DNA of 45,564 nt. Source: Photorhabdus caribbeanensis (lineage in GTDB: Bacteria > Pseudomonadota > Gammaproteobacteria > Enterobacterales > Enterobacteriaceae). Position numbers and translations under genes: made by a program. Of this stretch, positions 32,201-37,992 are shown piece after piece. Position 1 is the first letter of the stretch. Each line of letters starts with the position of its first letter. The DNA lies in contig NZ_RCWB01000037.1 in the NCBI RefSeq assembly GCF_018448885.1, positions 1-45,564 of the forward strand, given 5' to 3'. The notes beneath the pieces were generated by a model. The model was not told the DNA's origin. It saw only the letters and a list, made by a program, of their open reading frames with translations, and ran no database searches.

Positions 32201-32881
32201 GAAGCGCTGGCGAGCAGAATGATCACCTTTATGAAGGCGGTGCAGCCAGAAGGACCGTATCGGATATACGGCTACTCTTCTGGCGGTATACTGGCTTATG
32301 CCATTGCTCAGCAACTGTTGCATGCCGGAGAGACAGTTAATTTCTTGGGGCTAATTGATACACCGGCTCCGCACTGCTTCAAGACACGAGTCGATCAACC
32401 TAAACTTCAGTTCCTTGCTGAATTGGCAAGGCAGTCAGTGGATGAGCATCCTCAAGAGATTGCCGCATTGCATGAGAAAATGGACGAACTAAATTTAGTG
32501 CAATTTATTGCCGCAGCGCAGGAACTGGAATTATACCCATCAAATCTGCGTCCTGACTTAATTGCCAAACGTTGGCTACAGATGGGAAATTATGTCCAAA
32601 TGGTCAAGGATTATCAGCCGAAAGCTCTGGCGATAACGCTACATCAATTCTATGCAATGGAATCTTATCCGCAGATCCCGTTTGTCACCGATGTTGCGCT
32701 ACAGTCCGTAACGATGGAACCGTCGTTAGGTTGGGAACAGATAGTTCCCGACTCTTCGCTACAGTTAACCTCGGTGCCGGGGGACCATTTTAGCCTGATG
32801 GAGGATAGTGAAAATAAAACTATTTTGGCTAAGACCTTAAGCATGGCGTTGGCAATGAATTGTGAGGAGGAGGCACTGTAA
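17276..32881 (+). CDS. gxpS: five-module NRPS, GameXPeptide synthetase GxpS
   Basis: A 5201-residue synthetase. Domains (approximate residues): A1 40-545, T1 565-630; C2 675-1105, A2, T2 (Ser 1671); C3 1725-2160, A3, T3; C4 2800-3230, A4, T4; C5 3875-4310, A5, T5; TE 4925-5190 with GYSSGG. C2, C4 and C5 carry both HHLLxxEGD, the extended His motif of dual epimerisation/condensation domains, and HHLIGDH; C3 has the ordinary HHIISDA. Residues 1, 3 and 4 should thus be D. Specificity positions read by hand: A1 DAFWIGATF (Val/Leu-like), A2, A4 and A5 DAWCIGAVC (Leu-like), A3 DAWCIAAVC (near Phe codes). The expected product is cyclo(vLflL)-type GameXPeptide. There is no starter C domain, as known for GxpS. 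The start has GAGG ten bases upstream. Confidence 0.92.
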   Translation: MKDSMAKKEIIFDAGLVQVPPEKVGDDISVQKLNLLSEAERTLLLETWNATETVYPDQLGIHQLFERQVEKNPTATALIAGDKVLSYEELNARANRLTYQLIKQGVSPNDHVAILLERSIELVVAQLAILKAGAVYVPIDPGAPNERKNWLINDCLAKLLLTGAEVDIPADLDVPLIRLSDETDVNKEEGFNPDLPCSSIAPAYIMYTSGSTGIPKGVIVPHRAVVRLVINNSYVEIEPNDRVAFAANPAFDASTFEVWAPLLNGGALVVIDHTTLLTPQEFVQTLDRYQINILWLSVGLFNRLAAELSPLLPQMKNLIVGGDVLDPHVIAQILRNNPPQQLLNAYGPTEGTTFTTTYRIDALAAGTTNIPIGRPIANTRVYLLDEQGQPVPLGRVGEIYVGGDGVACGYLNRPELTAERFVLDPFNDVPDARMYRTGDLARYLPDGNLEFLGRNDQQVKIRGFRIEPGEIEACLAEYPTVREAVVLASGEGQNKQLVAYVLAESDNELPTHLREHLSARLPDYMVPVAFVRLDEFPLTPNGKLDRRALPTPGEDAFARQIYAAPQGEREIALATIWRELLGIEQISRHDSFFALGGHSLLGVRMIEQLRHLGLTLSARDLFQSPILAELAQTLGQHQIMAVPPNVITPATTELTPAMLPLIDLTQPDIDRIVEQVPGGVVNIQDIYALSPLQDGILFHHLLAKEGDPYLLAYPMIFADRGLLDRYLFAVQQVVDRHDILRTAFIWQGLSIPAQVVWRQAPLSVTELTLNPADGPVSDQLARRFDPRQHRFDLSQAPLLRFVVAQETDGRWYVLQLQHHLIGDHTTLEVMNREVRAYLDGQGNNLTAPVPFRNLVAQARQGVDQTEHHRFFTDMLAEVDEPTLPFGLTEVHRDGSQVVQAHRMLSPTLNDRLRAQARRLGVSLATLCHLAWAQVLSRTSGQEKVVFGTVLFGRMAAGEGADNGMGLFINTLPLRLDIDDTPVQDSVKLAHTRLAGLLDYEHASLALAQRCSGVQGGTPLFSALLNYRHNEQPMIPHEAMPGIEFLGEQERTNYPFVLSVEDGGATLGLTAQVVQPFDSERVCGYMQQALESLADALELAPETPVRALNVLPASERTLLLENWNATETPYPEQLCIHQLIEQQAEKTPEAAALVYENQTLSYGQLNADANRLAHQLLALGIVPDQRVAICMTSSPARVIAVLAVLKAGGAYVPLDPAYPGERLLHILTDAAPAGLKTIVLVDSTGRAALGEQTLAELTVLDPHILPDQPDGNPQVPALTSRHLAYVIYTSGSTGTPKGVMIEHRGLVNLIRDKISRFDIRPASRMLQFASFGFDAGVWEIMMALGGGACLVIPDETVRQDPRRLWHYLEEQLVTHACLTPALLREGADLPTIAIKPTLILGGEAPSPALLRALSHQATLFNAYGPTEITVCATNWRCPSHYTDVLVSIGRPTANTRLYLLDNHGQPVPLGAVGELYIGGDGVARGYLNRPDLTDERFLADPFSDAADARMYRTGDLARYLPDGNLVFVGRNDQQIKIRGFRIEPGEIEARLTEHPMVREARIVTLGDGQDKRLVAYIVAEEDSGLAASLHTHLSAMLPDYMVPAAFVRLAAFPLTPNGKLDHRALPAPGEDAFARQIYVAPQGEMEIAVAAIWRELLGVEQIGRHDNFFALGGHSLLAVRMMNRIAVFGVDLPLAELFMFPSLSAFTEKICAQRHAANDKLPAIRPISRDSVLPLSFGQQRLWFLAQFEGVSDTYHVPTALRLRGRLNFSAWQQALNRLLARHEALRSIFITVDGQPQVELLPAEFGLPVKKYDLRKASNVDEQFKLLCVQEAKTPFDLARGPLIRCALIQLADEEHIFLLTQHHIISDAWSLKILESELVALYAAGLNQQPDPLPLLTIQYPDYAAWQRQVFSGEGVQAQSDYWRRTLADAPVLLELPIDRPRPFQQSFTGGRVAVHIDAPLVQALKHLGQQHGATLFMTLLTAWAALLSRLSGQDDVVIGIPSANRNLREIEPLLGFFVNTLALRIDLSDMPDVATLLRRVRQTTLGAQEHQDLPFEQVVEIVQPPRRPEHTPLFQVMFAWQENETEEWQLPELTVTPFELEYDIAKFDLQLELTEKAGEIVGELNYSSALFDHETIERQVGYLQAILRAIVNQPQQPVTAIDILSSAERELLLENLNATEESYPTQVCVHQLFEQQAEQTPDAIAVIYENQTLSYAELNARANRLAHQLIALGVTPDQRVAICVTRSLARIIGLLAVLKAGGAYVPLDPAYPGERLAYMLTDATPVILMADNAGRAALSEDVLATLTVLDPNTLPEQPDSNPQVFGLTSQHLAYVIYTSGSTGRPKGVMIEHRSVVNLTLTQIDQFDFCATSRMLQFASFGFDASVWEIMMALSCGAMLVIPTETVRQDPQRLWHYLEEQAVTHACLTPAMFHDGADLPAIAIKPTLIFAGEAPSTALFQALCSRADLFNAYGPTETTVCATTWDCPADYTGGVIPIGSPAANKRLYLLDEHRQPVPLGTVGELYIGGVGVARGYLNRPELTAERFLNDPFSNEPNARMYRTGDLARYLPDGNLVFVGRNDQQVKIRGFRIEPGEIEARLIEHSEVSEALVLALGDGQDKRLVAYVVAPADDGLATRLREHLSDILPDYMIPSAFVRLDAFPLTPNGKLDRRALPAPGEDAFARQAYQAPQGEIEIALAAIWRELLNVEQIGRHDSFFALGGHSLLAVRMIERLRRIGLGLSVQTLFQHPTLSVLAQSLAQHREISVPDNRITADTTVLTPAMLPLIDLTQAEIDRIVEQVPGGIANIQDIYALSPLQDGILFHHLLANEGDPYLLITQQAFADRSLLDRYLAAVQQVVDRHDILRTAFIWEGLSVPAQVVCRQAPLSVTELTLDPADGPISDQLAQRFDPRRHRIDLNQAPLLRFVVAQESDGRWIVLQLLHHLIGDHTTLEVMNSEVQACLTGRIDSLPAPVPFRHLVAQAQQGVSQAEHTRFFTDMLAEVDEPTLPFGLAEAHHDGSQVTESHRMLTAELNDRLRGQARRLGVSVAALCHLAWAQVLSRTSGQQQVVFGTVLFGRMQAGEGFDSGMGLFINTLPLRLDIDNTPVRDSVRTAHSRLAGLLEHEHASLALAQRCSGVASGTPLFNALLNYRHNTRPVTPDEIMSGIEFLGAQERTNYPFVLSVEDGGSDLGLTAQVVQPFDPERICGYMQQALASLVDALERTPDMPVQQLDILPTTERTLLLKTWNATETAYPERLCIHQLFEQQVEKTPDATALECEERSLSYAELNTDANRLAHQLIALGVTPDQRVAICVASSPARIVALLAVLKAGGAYVPLDPAYPGERLAHILTDAEPMILLADNVGRSALGEEMLAGKTLLDPNSLPDQPDSNPQLPTLTARHLAYVIYTSGSTGTPKGVMVEHRGLVNLIRDKIARFGILPASRMLQFASFGFDAGVWETMMALCSGATLDIPVDTIRQDPNLLWHYLEAHAVTYACLTPALLRDGADLPVIAIKPTLILGGEAPSAALLKALRNKATVFNAYGPTEITVCATSWRCPSNYASYSNCGDEFIPIGRPTANTRIYLLNALGQPVPLGAVGELYIGGVGVARGYLNRSELTDERFLADPFSEIADARMYRTGDLVRYLPDGNLVFVGRNDQQIKIRGFRIEPGEIETRLTEHPAVREALVLALGDGQDKRLVAYVVAAEDDGLVNCLREYLSGLLPDYMIPAAFVRLEAFPLTPNGKLDRRALPAPGEEAFARQIYAAPQGETETVLADIWRELLGIEQISRYDSFFALGGHSLLAVRMVERLRNLGLTLAVRDLFQTPVLSELAQTLKLNQIEKVPVNVITPDTTLLTPEMLPLIDLTQSEIDHLVEQVPGGVANIQDIYALSPLQDGILFHHLLADEGDPYLLAGQMAFANRPLLDRYLAAVQQVINRHDILRTAFIWQGLSVPAQIVCRQVRLSVTELTLDPADGPISDQLTQRFNPRQYRLDLGQAPLLRFVVAQERDGRWIVLQLMHHLIGDHTALDVMSHEVQAYLDGQESNLSDPAPFRNLVAQSRLGMSQAEHADFFTEMLAEVTEPTLPFGLAEVRHDGSQMTESHRMLAPELNDRLRGQARRLGVSLAALCHLAWAQVLSRTSGQQQVVFGTVLFGRMAAGEGAENGMGLFINTLPLCLNMDDTSVRDSVQAAHHRLAGLLEHEYASLALAQRCSGVQGGTPLFSTLLNYRHNASSATSNEIMSGVEFLGAQERTNYPFTLSVEDFGDALGLTAQIVQPFDAERVCGYMQRALESLAEALERAPETPIRQLEVLPAVERKLLLEIGNGPQTAYSDLLCIHHLFEQQVASNPEATALIYEEQTLSYAELNACANRLAHQLIELGVEPDQRVAICVTRSPSRVIALLAVLKAGGAYVPLDPAYPSDRLAYMLTDAAPSVVLADNAGRTALGEQALAALTVLDPTILPDQPDSNPHIPALTSRHLAYVIYTSGSTGTPKGVMVEHCGLVNLIGEKITQFDIHADSRLLQFASFGFDASVWEIMMALCGGATLDIPVDTVRQDPLRLWHYLEERRVTHACLTPALLRDGADLPAITIKPTLILGGEAPGAALLQTLRDRATLFNAYGPTEITVCATCWRCPSDYADVLIPIGRPTANTCIYLLDNHGQPVPFGAVGELYIGGAGVARGYLNRPDLTAERFLVDPFSDQPDARMYRTGDLARYLPDGNLVFVGRNDQQIKIRGFRIEPGEIEARLTEYPDVREAIVLALGDNQDKRLVAYVAAPENNELASQLHRHLRALLPDYMVPSAFVRLDAFPLTPNGKLDHRALPAPDQNAFARQIYEAPQGETEIALAAIWRELLGVERIGRHDNFFTLGGHSLLAMRMINLAAERGLICSLNNLFQFPVLAELVAEITSDPLSQWQISAIPVRPDGTEPPLFFVPSGMDDYSYVFGLAQHIQADYPIYALPWPSINEEQASTIEALASRMITFMKAVQPEGPYRIYGYSSGGILAYAIAQQLLHAGETVNFLGLIDTPAPHCFKTRVDQPKLQFLAELARQSVDEHPQEIAALHEKMDELNLVQFIAAAQELELYPSNLRPDLIAKRWLQMGNYVQMVKDYQPKALAITLHQFYAMESYPQIPFVTDVALQSVTMEPSLGWEQIVPDSSLQLTSVPGDHFSLMEDSENKTILAKTLSMALAMNCEEEAL

Positions 32882-32931
32882 TGCCAGTGATATTGCGGGA
32901 TGAAAAGTTATACTTAAATAAAAATAGTTAA
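32881..32931 (+). CDS. 16-residue ORF overlapping the gxpS stop
   Basis: The gxpS stop and a new start overlap as TAATG, and GAGGAGGAGG lies 8-17 bases upstream, an exceptionally strong ribosome site. The ORF encodes only MPVILRDEKLYLNKNS and ends before the terminator. It could be a translated micropeptide, the stump of a lost downstream gene, or chance coupling. Glu-Glu-Glu codons at the GxpS end also explain the purine tract. Confidence 0.3.
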   Translation: MPVILRDEKLYLNKNS

Positions 32932-32939
32932 AGATCAGT

Positions 32940-32974
32940 TTGTCCGGTTAAAGATTTTTATAATAGCCGGACAA
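32940..32974. other. 8-bp inverted repeat after gxpS
   Basis: TTGTCCGG at 32940-32947 pairs with CCGGACAA at 32967-32974 across a 19-nt loop, just before the terminator. It may form a second 3'-end hairpin. Confidence 0.4.
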
Positions 32975-32986
32975 TCTCGCTGAGTA

Positions 32987-33027
32987 TAAGGCACCGAATG
33001 TTAATCACTTCGGTGCCTTATTTTTTT
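32987..33027 (+). terminator. Rho-independent terminator of gxpS
   Basis: TAAGGCACCGAA and TTCGGTGCCTTA form a perfect 12-bp stem with a 10-nt loop, followed by seven T. It closes the gxpS transcript and separates it from the T6SS genes. Confidence 0.9.
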
Positions 33028-33085
33028 ATCAAATTTTAAACCTGATGCTAGCGGAGAAATCCTATTTTTCAGCATTGCCTACACA

Positions 33086-33129
33086 TGTAAACGATGTTTA
33101 CACTTTTAAACAATTATTACACTTTTAAA
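33086..33129. promoter_or_regulatory. palindrome and direct repeats, candidate regulator sites
   Basis: TGTAAAC-GAT-GTTTACA (33086-33102) is a perfect palindrome. Overlapping it, TTACACTTTTAAA occurs at 33098-33110 and again at 33117-33129, 19 nt apart (about two helical turns). Such phased repeats suggest binding of a dimeric regulator. The cluster lies about 770 nt before tssB, so its target is uncertain. Confidence 0.45.
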
Positions 33130-33892
33130 TGAATTTAAACACTCTTAACGCTTCAATGTCGAATGTAATGGGAGTTATTTTCTGTCATTTACGCACTTAT
33201 AATCCTATGAGGTTTAAAATAATAATAGTTATGTTGCTATCCTTTAAAACAGAAGATATTCTATGAAAATGTCAGTAATGGCAGTTCTTATTAATCCATC
33301 GTAATCGACTATTCTCTTCTGTGTAACTGAATTTATTCTCATTCGCATTAACTTAAGCTGATAATCATGCTTCTTTTACTTGTTTTACTAAATGTTTTTA
33401 CCTGTTGTGCCGTAGGGGTGAAAATTTTTTTTGGTCGTTTATTTTGTTGTTAAGTCAATGAAAATAAATGATTATTTTATATTTTAATCATTTTTTTGAC
33501 CTATATAAATAATATGATTTACCGGCCGATTGATATTTTTAAAACAAGTTCAATTTTTATGAAAATAAATTCAATTTCGTTTAGATTTCGTTGATATATT
33601 GTTTGTTTAATCTCTTGATTAAGATGTTTTATATCTGGTGGAGTGAAGCAAAAAATGCTTTTTGATAAAAAATGACTTGATTTTATATAAATCTGTTTAG
33701 AAAATCCCCTTACCCAGAAAATAGCCTGTCTGATAAATCAATTTATCTATTGAGGCGGGTGTTGTCGGTTTTCTCTTATTTTCCGCTTGGTTAGTGCCTG
33801 CTTTTAAATATCTGAATCCGGTTTTGTTTCTGAAATGCGTTGTGGCATGAACATCATGCCATTCATTCTATTTTGTTGTTGAGGAGTCACTT

Positions 33893-34390
33893 ATGACACA
33901 TAGTTTTCAAAACGAGATCCCTAAATCGCGTATTAATATCAAATTAGATTTGCATACAGGAGGTGCGCAGAAAAAAGTCGAGCTGCCGCTGAAATTATTG
34001 GTAATGGGAGATTACAGCAACGGGCAGGAGCATCGTCCTCTCGCGGAAAGAAAAAAAGTGGCTATCAACAAAAATAACTTTGATAGCGTACTGGCTGAAT
34101 TCAGCCCCGCTATTAACTTGACGGTCGAAAATACCTTGGCCGGAGATGGCAGCGAGGAGAATATCGCCCTTATTTTTCGGCAAATAAAAGACTTCGAGCC
34201 TGAACAAATCGCTCGCCAAATCCCGCAACTGCGGGCCTTGCTTTCTATGCGCCATCTATTGCGCGATCTGAGATCTAACCTGCTCGACAACGCCACCTTT
34301 CGCCGGGAGCTGGAACATATCCTCCAGGATCAAGCGTTAAGCGATGAGTTACGGGCTGAATTGGCCGCACTGGCGCCAAAAACTATTTGA
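33893..34390 (+). CDS. tssB: T6SS sheath small subunit TssB
   Basis: The 165-residue protein matches TssB/VipA, which joins TssC to form the contractile sheath around the Hcp tube. SRINIKLDLHTGGAQKKVELPLKLLVMGDY (residues 11-40) and the ERKKVAINKNNFDSVL segment are characteristic. The length is typical. A GAGGAGT ribosome site precedes the ATG. It is the first gene of the T6SS run, and tssC follows after 33 nt. Confidence 0.95.
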   Translation: MTHSFQNEIPKSRINIKLDLHTGGAQKKVELPLKLLVMGDYSNGQEHRPLAERKKVAINKNNFDSVLAEFSPAINLTVENTLAGDGSEENIALIFRQIKDFEPEQIARQIPQLRALLSMRHLLRDLRSNLLDNATFRRELEHILQDQALSDELRAELAALAPKTI

Positions 34391-34423
34391 TTATTACAGT
34401 ATTGATATCAGGAGATAGGATTA

Positions 34424-35956
34424 ATGACTGAACAAGAACAACAAACCGCTGCGGCGGCGATAACGACTCACGCCGAAGGCAGTGTTTATCAATCGTTATT
34501 TAAGAAAATCAATTTACAGCCGGTAGAACAGTTAAGCGATATTGAACGCTTTCAGAGCAGTGATGCGCTGGCTGATGTGACGGCGGACGAGCGAGTCACG
34601 GCGGCCGTCAGCGTTTTTCTCTCTATGCTGAAAACCTCGGCGCAAAGGGTTAAACGGCTGGATAAAGCATTATTGGATAACCATATCCGCGAGTTGGATG
34701 AGCAAATCAGCCGTCAATTGGATGTGGTCATGCATCACCCTGAGTTTCAGCAGGTGGAATCTGCCTGGCGCGGCCTGAAATTCTTGGTTGATCGCACTGA
34801 TTTCCGTCAGAACGTCAAGATTGAAGTACTGGACGTCACCAAAGAGGATTTGCGGCAAGATTTTGACGATGCGCCGGAAATTGTTCAGAGCGGTTTTTAT
34901 CACCACACTTACATTCAAGAATACGATACGCCGGGCGGTGAACCCATCGGATCGGTGATTGCCAATTATGAATTTGATGCCGGAACGCAAGATATTGCGC
35001 TGTTGCGTAATATCGCCAAAGTCTCGGCGGCGGCGCATATGCCATTCATTGCCGCTGTTGGCCCGGCTTTTTTTGGCAAACAAACGATGGATCAAGTGGC
35101 CGCGATTAAAGATATCGGCAACTACTTCGACCGTGCCGAATACATCAAGTGGCAAGCATTCCGCGACAGTGATGATGCTCGTTATATCGGCTTGACTTTA
35201 CCCCGCGTGCTAGGGCGTTTGCCCTATGGCCCAGACACCGTACCGGTGCGGACTTTTAACTATGTTGAAGAGGTGGCCGGTCCGGATCACGATAAATATT
35301 TATGGGCCAACGCCGCCTTTGCTTTTGGCGCAAACATGATCAAGAGCTTTGTCAGTAATGGCTGGTGTGTCCAGATCCGCGGTCCAAAAGCAGGGGGCGC
35401 GGTGACTGATTTGCCGATCCATCTCTACGATTTGGGGACCGGTAATCAGGTCAAAATTCCGTCAGAAGTGATGATTCCAGAAACCCGCGAATTTGAATTT
35501 GCCAATCTGGGCTTCATTCCGCTCTCTTACTACAAAAACCGGGATTATGCCTGCTTCTTTTCCGCTAACTCGGCGCAAAAACCGGCGTTGTATGACACCG
35601 ATGAAGCGACGGCTAACAGCCGTATCAATGCGCGTCTGCCCTATATCTTCCTACTGTCGCGTATTTCCCATTATTTGAAATTGATTCAACGGGAAAACAT
35701 CGGCACCACGAAAGATCGACGTCTGCTCGAAATTGAACTGAACAACTGGATCAACACCTTGGTAACTGAGATGACCGATCCTTCCGATGATTTGCAGGCT
35801 TCTCATCCGCTGCGTGAAGCGCACGTCACGGTTGAAGATATTGACGACAACCCAGGTTTCTTCCGCGTCAAGTTGTATGCAGTGCCGCATTTTCAGGTAG
35901 AGGGACTCGACGTCAACCTCTCTCTGGTTTCTCAAATGCCGAAATCCAAAGGTTAA
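34424..35956 (+). CDS. tssC: T6SS sheath large subunit TssC
   Basis: This 510-residue TssC/VipB is the main sheath subunit. Recognisable blocks are VESAWRGLKFLVDRTDF (around 107), PFIAAVGPAFFG, the GLTLPRVLGRLPYG segment (around 263) and the C-terminal HLYDLGTG...EFEFANLGFIPLSYYKN region. The C-terminal handshake strand ends VNLSLVSQMP. The length is usual. AGGAGATAGGAT lies before the ATG. TssB and TssC would be contracted on firing and recycled by ClpV, which is not in the window. Confidence 0.96.
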   Translation: MTEQEQQTAAAAITTHAEGSVYQSLFKKINLQPVEQLSDIERFQSSDALADVTADERVTAAVSVFLSMLKTSAQRVKRLDKALLDNHIRELDEQISRQLDVVMHHPEFQQVESAWRGLKFLVDRTDFRQNVKIEVLDVTKEDLRQDFDDAPEIVQSGFYHHTYIQEYDTPGGEPIGSVIANYEFDAGTQDIALLRNIAKVSAAAHMPFIAAVGPAFFGKQTMDQVAAIKDIGNYFDRAEYIKWQAFRDSDDARYIGLTLPRVLGRLPYGPDTVPVRTFNYVEEVAGPDHDKYLWANAAFAFGANMIKSFVSNGWCVQIRGPKAGGAVTDLPIHLYDLGTGNQVKIPSEVMIPETREFEFANLGFIPLSYYKNRDYACFFSANSAQKPALYDTDEATANSRINARLPYIFLLSRISHYLKLIQRENIGTTKDRRLLEIELNNWINTLVTEMTDPSDDLQASHPLREAHVTVEDIDDNPGFFRVKLYAVPHFQVEGLDVNLSLVSQMPKSKG

Positions 35957-35971
35957 CAATAGGGGAACATC

Positions 35972-37321
35972 ATGAAAATTGAGCGCCCGCTATGGGCGAC
36001 AGGAACCATCTTGTCTCCCCAACAGTTTCAGCAACAGGCTCGTTGGGAGGCATATGCCAATGAGTCGATTGCTCGTCTGGGATTGGCGCATCCTTGGGGC
36101 GTGCTGACCGCAGTGTTTGATCAACACACCTTAGCGTTGGGGCAGTTGAAAGCGGATCACCTGTGTGTGCGTTTTGCCGATGGATCGCTGATTGACACCG
36201 ATCAGGCGGATCGCTTACCGCCGGTGCTGGAATTGGCAGCCGTTTTGCCGACAGACGCGCAGCAGGTCACGGTCTTACTGGCATTGCCGCACACTCACGC
36301 CAATGGCGGTAACTGCCTTAAACCAGATGAACGCGCCGATCGACCGGTGCGTTACCAGCAGGAATGGGTGCCGGTACAGGATGAATTCAGTGATCGCAGT
36401 GAATCGATGGCGGTCGCTCGTTATGCGATATCGCTGCGTTTTGACAGCATGGAAAACGGTCAATATCTCACCTGCCCGGTGGCGCGTCTGTTGCGCGACG
36501 CTCAGGGAAAGTGGGTCTTTGATGAGCAATTTGTACCGCCATTACTGCGTCTTAGCGCACATGCCGGTTCGATAGCTCGGCTCGATCGGCTGTTGACGCA
36601 GCTACGTGCAAAACAGGCTCGATTGATGGCAATGCGCCGAGAGAGCAATGAGCGGATGGCGGATTTTGCGGTGGCGGATGTGTCGTTGTTCTGGCTGCTT
36701 AACGCGCTTAACAGTTATGAACCGATATTGAGTGATTTTCAGGCTCATCCAGATGTGCATCCAGAACTGTTCTACCGTGAAGCGGTAAGGCTGGCGGGCA
36801 GTCTGTTGACCTTTTCACTGGACCATAACGCCAGCGTGATCCCGCGTTATCAGCACGATAATTTGACGGCGGTATTCCCGCCGCTATTTGACTTGCTGAG
36901 TCAATTGCTGGAGATCAGCTTGCCGTCGCGGATGGTGACGATTGAGTTGAAGAAACCATCGGAACAGCAGTGGATAGCCACTTTCCACGATACTCGCTTA
37001 TGTGAAGCGGCGGATTTTTATCTCTCTGTCCGCTCTTCCATACCGGCGCACCAGTTGTACACCCGGTTTCCGCTGTTATGTAAAGCCGGTGCGCCGGACG
37101 AGGTTGACCGGATGATTAGCCGGGCATTAACCGGCATCCCCTTAGTCGCACTTAGCCATGTCCCGGCCGCGATCCCGTTGCGGCTGGAGAACCAGTACTT
37201 TGCCCTTGATCTCACCCATCCGGCGGGCAAAGCCATGCTGGCGGCGGGGAGCTGTGCTTTCTACGTGCCCGGAGTACTGGGCGATATTCAGCTTGAACTG
37301 TTTGCGGTATTGAGGACATGA
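35972..37321 (+). CDS. tssK: T6SS baseplate protein TssK
   Basis: This 449-residue TssK links the baseplate wedge to the TssJLM membrane complex. The N-terminal signature, PLWATGTILSPQQFQQQARWEAYANESIARLGLAHPWG (given in two parts in families: W..G..L.PQ.FQQQ), and the C-terminal PLRLENQYFALDL are typical. A GGGGA ribosome site lies 15 nt after tssC. Its end overlaps tssL by ATGA, so the two are translationally coupled. Confidence 0.94.
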   Translation: MKIERPLWATGTILSPQQFQQQARWEAYANESIARLGLAHPWGVLTAVFDQHTLALGQLKADHLCVRFADGSLIDTDQADRLPPVLELAAVLPTDAQQVTVLLALPHTHANGGNCLKPDERADRPVRYQQEWVPVQDEFSDRSESMAVARYAISLRFDSMENGQYLTCPVARLLRDAQGKWVFDEQFVPPLLRLSAHAGSIARLDRLLTQLRAKQARLMAMRRESNERMADFAVADVSLFWLLNALNSYEPILSDFQAHPDVHPELFYREAVRLAGSLLTFSLDHNASVIPRYQHDNLTAVFPPLFDLLSQLLEISLPSRMVTIELKKPSEQQWIATFHDTRLCEAADFYLSVRSSIPAHQLYTRFPLLCKAGAPDEVDRMISRALTGIPLVALSHVPAAIPLRLENQYFALDLTHPAGKAMLAAGSCAFYVPGVLGDIQLELFAVLRT

Positions 37322-37992
37322 ATAAATCACCTTTATTAACTAAAAAATCGCCACCGGATATCGATGCCCTGTTACAGAACAGCTACCTGTTGGTGGCAGA
37401 GCTTTGTCAGGGCGCAGCGGTGGAACAGGCGGAAGTGGTGTGGCAGCACTGCACCCGTGAGATAGAACAGACACGGCAAGCGCTGCGTGATGCGGATGTC
37501 AGTGAATCCGCGATTAATCATATCAGCTACGCTCATTGCGCCCTGTTGGATGAAACCGTACTGGAGCGAGCGCCGGAAAAGGGATATGCAGCCTGGCGGG
37601 CAACATCATTACAGGAACATTTCTTTGATACCGCCGAGGCCGGTAATCAGTTGTATGAACGGATGCGTACTGTACTGCATGAACCGGCCCCCGATCGGGC
37701 AGTACTGACCTGTTTTCACCGCGTGTTGTTGTTGGGATTTCAGGGAAAGTGTCAGGAGGATACCTCATTGATACGTGAACAACTGGTGACTCGCTTACGT
37801 CAACAGGTCGTACCTTTCGGCACTGCTCAACAATCACCGGCGTTAACCACTGTGCCGCCATCCCGTTACAGGCTACGTCCCATCGTCGGCCAACTAGCCG
37901 CGGCGATCTCCGGGATGGTTATCGTGTTGCTCGGTGTCTGGTGGGGATTAGGCCACTATCTGGCAACGCTATTTCCGGGGTTGGCGAGATGA
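37318..37992 (+). CDS. tssL: T6SS membrane-complex protein TssL (DotU-like)
   Basis: The 224-residue protein has the DotU domain (residues about 15-175; SYAHCALLDETVL, then EHFFDTAEAGNQLYERM and FQGKCQ) facing the cytoplasm, and a single C-terminal membrane segment (about 195-215). It has no peptidoglycan-binding extension. That role is probably supplied by the following OmpA-domain protein, with which it overlaps by ATGA. Confidence 0.93.
   Translation: MNKSPLLTKKSPPDIDALLQNSYLLVAELCQGAAVEQAEVVWQHCTREIEQTRQALRDADVSESAINHISYAHCALLDETVLERAPEKGYAAWRATSLQEHFFDTAEAGNQLYERMRTVLHEPAPDRAVLTCFHRVLLLGFQGKCQEDTSLIREQLVTRLRQQVVPFGTAQQSPALTTVPPSRYRLRPIVGQLAAAISGMVIVLLGVWWGLGHYLATLFPGLAR

Larger units (their letters stand above)
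32882..33892. other. intergenic region between gxpS and the T6SS operon
   Basis: This is a 1011-nt AT-rich region. It holds an inverted repeat (32940-32974), the gxpS terminator, a cluster of palindrome and direct repeats (33086-33129), and the presumed promoter for tssB. From 33130 to 33892 no coding frame beyond a dozen codons looks real. Confidence 0.55.

Noticed and set aside
33263-33304. 13-codon ORF (MKMSVMAVLINPS) between gxpS and tssB
   Set aside because: Very short, weak ribosome site, and no supporting context.
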